19,483 nucleotides of DNA, taken from positions 1 through 19,483 of the forward strand of contig JBHIBD010000038.1 in NCBI GenBank assembly GCA_046758865.1, read 5' to 3'. This document shows, piece by piece, positions 14,326-19,483 of this stretch. The translations under genes were made by a program, and so were the position numbers. The DNA is from JBHIBD01 sp046758865. Its GTDB lineage: Bacteria > Planctomycetota > Brocadiia > Brocadiales > Bathyanammoxibiaceae. The notes below the pieces were generated by a model, which ran no database searches, was not told the origin of the DNA, and saw only the letters and a list, made by a program, of their open reading frames with translations. Every line of letters starts with the position of its first letter. The stretch's first letter is position 1.

Positions 14326-16355
14326 TTTGTCTCTTGTTAATGGCCCTGTTGCTCCATTTGGATTTGTATTCGGGTAATGCTTTGGCTCAACCAGAGAAGC
14401 AGGAATCCCCACAAGGAAAGGGGCCGCTCGAGATTGAATACGCAGTTTACAAAGGAACCGAAGAGATTGCCAGGAAATATGCAGAGGAGTGGCTGAGGGA
14501 GGGATTAATGCTGCATGAAAGGGGTGAGTATAAGGAGTCATTAGAGTTTTTTATAAAGGCCATCCGAGTATATCCAAGACTCTATGAGGCCTGGTATTAT
14601 AGGGGCCTAGCACAAAGCAAACTGGGTAAATATGAAGAGGCCATAGCGTCTTTCAGTGTGGCGCACGAGGTTAACCCCCAGGATATCAAGGCATTGGGTA
14701 ATAAAGGCGTCACCCTACTTAAATTGGGTAAGTGGGAAGAGGCAACTGGATGTTTTGATAAGGTGCTGGTGCTTGATGAGAAGAATATCCTGGCGTGGTA
14801 CAACAAAGGCGTTGCCAGCAGCGCACAAGGTATGTACAGAGAGGCCATCGAATCATTTGATAAGGTATTGGAGCTGAATTCTTACCACATTAAGGCGCGT
14901 AACGGCAAGGGAATAGCCTTGATGAAGCTGAATAAAAACAGCGAGGCCCTGAAGTGCTTTAACACTGTAATTGAGATTGACGACAGCCTCTCACAGGGGT
15001 GGGGTAATAAGGCCATGGTCTTGATTAGGATGGGCAACAGTGAGGAGGCCCTGGATTGCATTGACAAATTCTTAGAGGACCATCCCGAAGATGTATGGAC
15101 GCTCAATGCCAAAGGGGAGGCCATGCTAGCACAGGCAAGATACCAGGAGGCCCTCAAATATTTTAATATGGCACTAGAGATTAGAAATGATGTGGCCCAT
15201 GTCTGGATCAATAGAGGTACTGCCCTGGTTGAACTGGGAAGAGAGGCAGAGGCCAATGCATCCTTTGACAGGGCTATAGGAATAGACCCTGGAACCGCGC
15301 ATGAGTTGACCATTATGGGTGTACGTATAGGTGTGCCGAGGAGTGCAGGGGATAGGGAGGATGCGCTTGCCTTTCACGAAGAGGCCATTGAGAATAACCC
15401 CAAGCTCACAGGTCCGTGGTTTAGCAAAGGAATGCTCCTGAAGAAACTTAACAGAATGGAGGATTCCCTGGCATGCTTTGATAAAGTTCTGGAGCTTAAT
15501 CCAGAAGACTTAGCTGCCCTAGCTAACAGGGGCGAAGTCTTGGCTGCATTGTCGAGGTATGATGAGGCCCTTACGTGCTGTGGTAAACTCCTAAAGATTA
15601 ACCCAAGGGACATTGACGCACTGACTGGTAAGGCTATGGTACTGCATAAAATGGGTCAAAGTGGGGCTGCGATGGAATATCTTGACAGGGCTCTAGAGAT
15701 TAACCCAAGGGGTGCCAAGCCCGTCTGGTGTAAGGCCACAGTCTTAGTTGACCAGGGTAAATATAGAGACTCGTTGGTGACCATTGATAAGGCATCAAGG
15801 CCACCTGCCAAGAAGAAGTCTGGACTCCCCCTTATGCAATCAGGGCAGGACAAGAAACTGGAGCAAGTTGATAAAGCAGTAGCGGAACTTGCTAATGATG
15901 CATCAATACCAAGCATCGGGGGGAATAGAATGGTAAATGTTAAGGCTCGTGCCCTGAATGGACTGCATAGGTATAAGGTTGCCCTGGATATGCTCAACCA
16001 AACCCTGAAACGGAATCAGGATTCTCGTCGTAATGCGGAAATTTGGCTGAACAAGGGGGACGCCCTTCTTGGATTACGCAGGTATGTTCAGTCCTTGAGG
16101 TCTTACAATGAGGCCTTGAGAATTGACCCAAGGTATATTGAGGCGTGGATTAAAAAAGGCAATATTTTGCACGCGTTAGGTAGATTCACAGAGGCTATTA
16201 TGGCTTATGACAATGCAATTAGTATAGACTCTAGGTCGGCCAGGGCCTGGTATGCCAAGGGCAACCTACTTGACATCATGGGTATGCGAGACGAGGCCGA
16301 AGAGTGCAATGCTAAGGCGTTGGAGATAGACCCCAACATTGGCGGTAAGGGGTAA
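14322..16355 (+). CDS. Exported multi-TPR protein (about 16 repeats)
   Basis: A 677-aa protein with a signal peptide (MICLLLMALLLHLDLYSGNALA, likely cut after A22) and then about 16 tetratricopeptide repeats of 34 residues. Each follows the W/L-x2-KG-x3-LGxYEEA-x2-FD-KALEIDP pattern. They run in three blocks: about 54-350 (eight or nine repeats), 357-490 (four), and 540-675 (four). The blocks are separated by degenerate repeats and a charged linker near 490-540. It overlaps cca by 4 nt (ATGA) and is thus coupled to it. TPR arrays form superhelical binding surfaces; the partner, probably periplasmic, is unknown. Confidence 0.9.
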   Translation: MICLLLMALLLHLDLYSGNALAQPEKQESPQGKGPLEIEYAVYKGTEEIARKYAEEWLREGLMLHERGEYKESLEFFIKAIRVYPRLYEAWYYRGLAQSKLGKYEEAIASFSVAHEVNPQDIKALGNKGVTLLKLGKWEEATGCFDKVLVLDEKNILAWYNKGVASSAQGMYREAIESFDKVLELNSYHIKARNGKGIALMKLNKNSEALKCFNTVIEIDDSLSQGWGNKAMVLIRMGNSEEALDCIDKFLEDHPEDVWTLNAKGEAMLAQARYQEALKYFNMALEIRNDVAHVWINRGTALVELGREAEANASFDRAIGIDPGTAHELTIMGVRIGVPRSAGDREDALAFHEEAIENNPKLTGPWFSKGMLLKKLNRMEDSLACFDKVLELNPEDLAALANRGEVLAALSRYDEALTCCGKLLKINPRDIDALTGKAMVLHKMGQSGAAMEYLDRALEINPRGAKPVWCKATVLVDQGKYRDSLVTIDKASRPPAKKKSGLPLMQSGQDKKLEQVDKAVAELANDASIPSIGGNRMVNVKARALNGLHRYKVALDMLNQTLKRNQDSRRNAEIWLNKGDALLGLRRYVQSLRSYNEALRIDPRYIEAWIKKGNILHALGRFTEAIMAYDNAISIDSRSARAWYAKGNLLDIMGMRDEAEECNAKALEIDPNIGGKG

Positions 16356-16386
16356 GTCCGTAAGATTGCGATAGAGGAAGGTAATA

Positions 16387-17262
16387 ATGATGCGTCCGTA
16401 TAATAGAGACACAATCTCTCGTCTGTGTAAGTGTCTATTGCTTGTAATAGTAGTCTTCTATAGCATCAATTTTCTGCGCCTCTCGCCGCTGGGCGTTAGC
16501 CGGTCTGGCCAGACATTACTTGGTGCGGAGGATGCAGCCAAATGGTTCAGGTACGGAAACAACAAGTCCGTTCAAGGCAAGTATGAAGAGGCCATTAAAT
16601 ATTACGACAAGGCCATTGATGCCGACCCAAAATTCACACATGCGTGGAATAACAAGGGTAATTGCCTGAGTATGCTGAGAAAGTATAGTGAGGCGACAAA
16701 GTGTTTTGACAAGGTCTTGGAGATGAACCCAAATGATGTCCACGCATGGAGTGGAAGGGCAAATGCCTTAAATCTGTTGAATAGACACAATGAGGCCCTA
16801 GAGTCCATAAATAAGGCATTGGCAATTGACCCAAAACATGACTACATATGGTTCAATAAGGCAAATATCTTGGTCAAGATTAACAGGCATGAAGAGGCCC
16901 TGAAGGCCTTCGATGAGGCTCTAGAAATAAATCCAGCCTTTGTTAACGCTATGCTGGATAAAGGAAGTACACTGGCTGAACTAAAGAGGTACGATGAGGC
17001 CCTTAAGTGTTATGATATGGCCATAGAGGTTGCAGGTCCAGAAGTCATTGCAGCATTTTATGATAAGGCCACTTTGTTAAACCTCCTTGATAGACATGAG
17101 GAGGCATTGACGCATTATGATATGGTGACTCAGTTAGAACCTTCCTTTGCCGATGCATGGTACGAAAAGGCGCATATTCTGGAGAAATTGGGCCGATACG
17201 AAGAGGCCCAAGAGTGCCTCAAGGAGTACAGGGAGATAAACTCAGAAAACCATAGGGGTTGA
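16387..17262 (+). CDS. Exported TPR protein (7 repeats)
   Basis: A 291-aa protein whose first 40 residues hold a basic N-terminus and one hydrophobic segment (about 14-32, CLLLVIVVFYSINFL), so it is either a signal peptide or a membrane anchor. Seven 34-residue TPRs follow from residue 49 to near the end, such as HAWNNKGNCLSMLRKY. There is a double ATG start (16387/16390) with AGAGGAAGG upstream. It begins 31 nt after the previous TPR gene and is most likely co-transcribed. Repeat consensus is close to both neighbouring TPR proteins, which points to duplication within the locus. Confidence 0.9.
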   Translation: MMRPYNRDTISRLCKCLLLVIVVFYSINFLRLSPLGVSRSGQTLLGAEDAAKWFRYGNNKSVQGKYEEAIKYYDKAIDADPKFTHAWNNKGNCLSMLRKYSEATKCFDKVLEMNPNDVHAWSGRANALNLLNRHNEALESINKALAIDPKHDYIWFNKANILVKINRHEEALKAFDEALEINPAFVNAMLDKGSTLAELKRYDEALKCYDMAIEVAGPEVIAAFYDKATLLNLLDRHEEALTHYDMVTQLEPSFADAWYEKAHILEKLGRYEEAQECLKEYREINSENHRG

Positions 17263-17282
17263 TGTAGGCCGTAAGCATTGTA

Positions 17283-17374
17283 GGGTGCGTCTCGACGCAC
17301 CCAAACTCCTACATCAAAAATGGGTATCGCAGGGCTTGCTGCCCTGCAATTAAGGCAGGTCAAGAAGACCTGCC
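17283..17374. repeat. Three tandem intergenic hairpins
   Basis: Three perfect palindromes lie in a row between two TPR genes: GGGTGCGTC-TC-GACGCACCC (17283-17302), GCAGGGC-TTGCT-GCCCTGC (17329-17347) and GGCAGGTC-AAGAA-GACCTGCC (17354-17374). Stems are 7-9 bp. None has a following T-run. The middle one resembles the hairpin at 181-198. They probably belong to a dispersed palindromic repeat family and could act on mRNA stability or partly end transcription between the TPR genes. Confidence 0.7.
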
Positions 17375-17418
17375 CTACCCACCTTTATTATTTATTATGC
17401 TAAGTAGGAGTAACAACG

Positions 17419-18252
17419 ATGTTCAAAAAATTTAAGCGGGTCTTTGGGTTAACGCTAATGGGCTACATCCTGGCAAGCTGTCTGTATGGTTTGACATGCC
17501 CAACGACAGGGGATTGGTTCGGATGTCATACAGCCTACGCCGGGGAAGCAGAGGCATGGCTACTACAGGGAAATGATTTTATTCGACGTGGTGATTTAGA
17601 GGACGCAGTAGAATGTTACAGCAAGGCCATTGAGCATAAACCAACGTATGTTGATGCATGGAACAGTAAGGGAAACGCACTATATGGCCTGCAGAGGTAC
17701 AACGAGGCACTTAAATGTTATAACAAGGCCATTGCGATAGACCCACAGTACGCCTTCGCCTGGAACGGCAAGGGTAACGCAACGGACAGCCTGGACAGGC
17801 ATGAAGAGGCCTTAAGGTTTTATGACAAGGCCATTGAGATAGACCCTATGTATGGAAACGCCTGGTACAATAAGGGACAGGTGCTCGACAGTCTCGGCAG
17901 ATACAAAGGGGCTATGGAGTGTTATGATAAGGCCCTCGAGTTTAACCCTGGCTCTGCCACCATATGGTACGACAAAGGAAATATCCTTGTCCGATTAAAG
18001 GACTATACCAGTGCCCTAATATGCTATAAAAGGGCGCTAGAGATAAACCCAATGTTCATCGCTGCCTTGAACAACAAGGGGGCTGCTCTCACAGGACTTG
18101 AGAGATACGACGAGGCGATAGAGAGTTACAACAAGGCGCTGGAGATAAACCCAAGCAATAAGAGCGCTTGGCAGAATAAAGGGGCAGTTCTGAAGAAGCT
18201 GGGCCGTCACGAAGAGGCAGAGAACTGTTTTATTAGGGCCCTGGGTGAGTGA
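17419..18252 (+). CDS. Exported TPR protein, likely lipoprotein (7 repeats)
   Basis: A 277-aa protein. The N-terminus MFKKFKR plus a hydrophobic stretch ends in I-L-A-S-C21, a good lipobox, so it is probably lipidated; a signal-peptidase I site at AYA42 is the alternative. From about residue 45 seven regular 34-residue TPRs run to the C-terminus, such as DAWNSKGNALYGLQRYNEALKC. AGGAG lies 9 nt before ATG 17419. The repeats are more uniform than in the 677-aa protein, suggesting recent repeat expansion or strong constraint. It is separated from the preceding TPR gene by the three hairpins, so it may have its own promoter. Confidence 0.9.
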   Translation: MFKKFKRVFGLTLMGYILASCLYGLTCPTTGDWFGCHTAYAGEAEAWLLQGNDFIRRGDLEDAVECYSKAIEHKPTYVDAWNSKGNALYGLQRYNEALKCYNKAIAIDPQYAFAWNGKGNATDSLDRHEEALRFYDKAIEIDPMYGNAWYNKGQVLDSLGRYKGAMECYDKALEFNPGSATIWYDKGNILVRLKDYTSALICYKRALEINPMFIAALNNKGAALTGLERYDEAIESYNKALEINPSNKSAWQNKGAVLKKLGRHEEAENCFIRALGE

Positions 18253-18374
18253 TACAAATTTAACTCGCTAATCCGGTGTCTTGTCTGTATAGGGTTTGAC
18301 ATCCTCAGATACGACAATCCATACCAGCGAGACCTCAGACAACCACAAGGGCCACTTACAAGAAGGTTCACAAG

Positions 18375-19483
18375 ATGAACCTATTCCGGTCAATAAAAGG
18401 CAGGTTAATCCTCTTCTCACTCTGTATCTCGCTCATACCCACCGCCGTAATCACGACGATATACTACCTCAATGCCAGGAGCACGGTAAAGAAACAGACA
18501 CTGGACTGGTTGACAGCGGTTGCAGAGTCTAGAAGGCTTCACCTCCTGACTTTCATGAAGGCAAAAAAGGGTCGGGCGCTAGACTTCAGCTCCGACGGGT
18601 TTATAAGAGACAGTCTGGAGACGATAAACCACCAGGGCCCTGACGCTGGCCTGACCGTCGAAGAACTTAACAGACACCTCCTGGTAAATAAAAAACCCCT
18701 GGACAGGGACCTTGTAGAGGTATTCGTCACAAACCTGGACGGAGTGGTCGTCTCCTCCACTAACGAAAAAACAATAGGGATGGACATGTCCAGCGACAAG
18801 GACTTCCTTCAAGGCAGGGGCATCACCCATGTCAAGCCGCCCTTCCACTACACTCAAGCGGGAGTAGACTGCCTATCTATCTTCGTCCCCCTAATTACTA
18901 AAGAGCTCCATGAACCAATAGGTGTCATTGTTAATGTCATCAAGCTAGAGGCCCTGAGCGATATAACAGCCGAGTGGGACGGAATGGGAGAGACTGGAGA
19001 GGTCTATCTGGTCAATAGAGACGGAATAATGCTTACTGAATCTAGGTTCACAGAGGGTGTTGTCTTAAAACAGGTGGTTGATACGGAGCCTATTAGCAAG
19101 AGGGCCTATGGTGAAGAAATGACTGGAATCTATTCAAACTATATGGGTGTCCCGGTGGTCGGCGCCTCGGCATGTATACCAGAATACGGCTGGATGCTTC
19201 TGACAGAAATAAGCAGGGCAGAGGCCCTTGCGCCATTAAAGATGTTGGGTATCGTTGCGCTTGTCATAGGACTCATCAGCGCTGCTGCCGTTGCCAGTAT
19301 GGGAATTATCTTTGCCACTTCAACGTCAAGGCCTATTAAAAGGTTAACGGATGCAACTAAGAGATTTGCAGATGGCGACCTTAAACACAGGGTTAAGATA
19401 ACCCGTAGGGATGAGATCGGTACCCTGGCCGGCAGCTTTAATACCATGGCCGAGGAGCTTGCAAAAGAAATCACCGAGCGCAA
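18375..19483 (+). CDS. dCache-HAMP transmembrane sensor protein (partial, runs off the right edge)
   Basis: An open frame of 369 codons from ATG 18375 to the window end with no stop. AGAAGG lies 9 nt upstream. Order: cytoplasmic start, membrane helix 1 (about 10-31), a large extracytoplasmic dCache-like sensor (about 32-285, with VFVTNLDGVVVSST and GEVYLVNRDGIMLTES marking the two PAS-like halves), membrane helix 2 (about 288-316) and a HAMP domain (about 317-369, SRPIKRLTDATKRFADGDL and DEIGTLAGSFNTMAEEL). The output domain is missing, so it could be a histidine kinase, diguanylate cyclase, phosphatase or chemoreceptor. It follows the third TPR gene after 122 nt. Confidence 0.9.
   Translation, partial: MNLFRSIKGRLILFSLCISLIPTAVITTIYYLNARSTVKKQTLDWLTAVAESRRLHLLTFMKAKKGRALDFSSDGFIRDSLETINHQGPDAGLTVEELNRHLLVNKKPLDRDLVEVFVTNLDGVVVSSTNEKTIGMDMSSDKDFLQGRGITHVKPPFHYTQAGVDCLSIFVPLITKELHEPIGVIVNVIKLEALSDITAEWDGMGETGEVYLVNRDGIMLTESRFTEGVVLKQVVDTEPISKRAYGEEMTGIYSNYMGVPVVGASACIPEYGWMLLTEISRAEALAPLKMLGIVALVIGLISAAAVASMGIIFATSTSRPIKRLTDATKRFADGDLKHRVKITRRDEIGTLAGSFNTMAEELAKEITER

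Noticed and set aside
17283..17374. CRISPR array or terminator
   Set aside because: The three hairpins differ in sequence, are not equally spaced repeats and lack T-tracts.
18296..18325. Promoter for the sensor gene from TTGACA at 18296
   Set aside because: No acceptable -10 box at proper spacing, so not listed as a feature.

Overview
The window (19,483 bp, roughly half G+C) is a stretch of bacterial chromosome. It carries two tRNA genes, 18 complete or nearly complete protein genes, one 30-codon gene, and a large sensor gene cut by the right edge. Lipoprotein signals and exported proteins point to a diderm (Gram-negative type) bacterium, and murD shows that it makes peptidoglycan. The species cannot be named from sequence alone. 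Frequent AGG/AGA arginine codons, many exported TPR proteins, a type 2 OMP decarboxylase and a selenoprotein would fit Planctomycetota (Brocadiae-like), Nitrospirota or Desulfobacterota-like lineages; this is inference.

Left part (1-2505): tRNA-Ser(GCT), a short block of intergenic hairpins, then a plus-strand run of a YfcE-type metallophosphoesterase overlapping a PEGA-domain lipoprotein, a 30-aa very basic protein with a near-perfect Shine-Dalgarno, and the most interesting gene of the window. That gene is a membrane-anchored peroxiredoxin/thioredoxin-fold protein whose redox motif is W-TGA-P-T-C. The TGA is in frame and is followed by a bacterial SECIS-like hairpin with a GGUC loop, so it is best read as one 245-residue selenoprotein rather than two fragments. 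A convergent cupin gene follows.

Minus-strand cluster (2606-5815): a 158-bp palindromic repeat, then (in transcription order, right to left) a phosphoribosyltransferase, a short-chain dehydrogenase, a Rieske ferredoxin-like protein and a dGTPase-like HD hydrolase. The last three genes are only 5 nt apart.

Middle (5849-9718): an exported DUF5667-type protein with a Gly/Pro/Lys-rich tail, a long non-coding stretch, a small two-helix membrane protein, then initiator tRNA-fMet (minus strand, with promoter and terminator) back to back with a DUF799/CsgG-like lipoprotein that has a long acidic repetitive tail and its own promoter.

Right part (9999-19483, all plus strand): a compact run of pabA/trpG, pyrF, murD, cca and a 677-aa exported TPR protein, with several stop/start overlaps, followed by two more exported TPR proteins separated by a three-hairpin intergenic block. 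The window ends in a dCache-HAMP transmembrane sensor that runs off the edge. The run mixes housekeeping functions (glutamine amidotransferase for folate/tryptophan, UMP synthesis, peptidoglycan precursor synthesis, tRNA 3'-end repair) with an expanded set of secreted TPR scaffolds.
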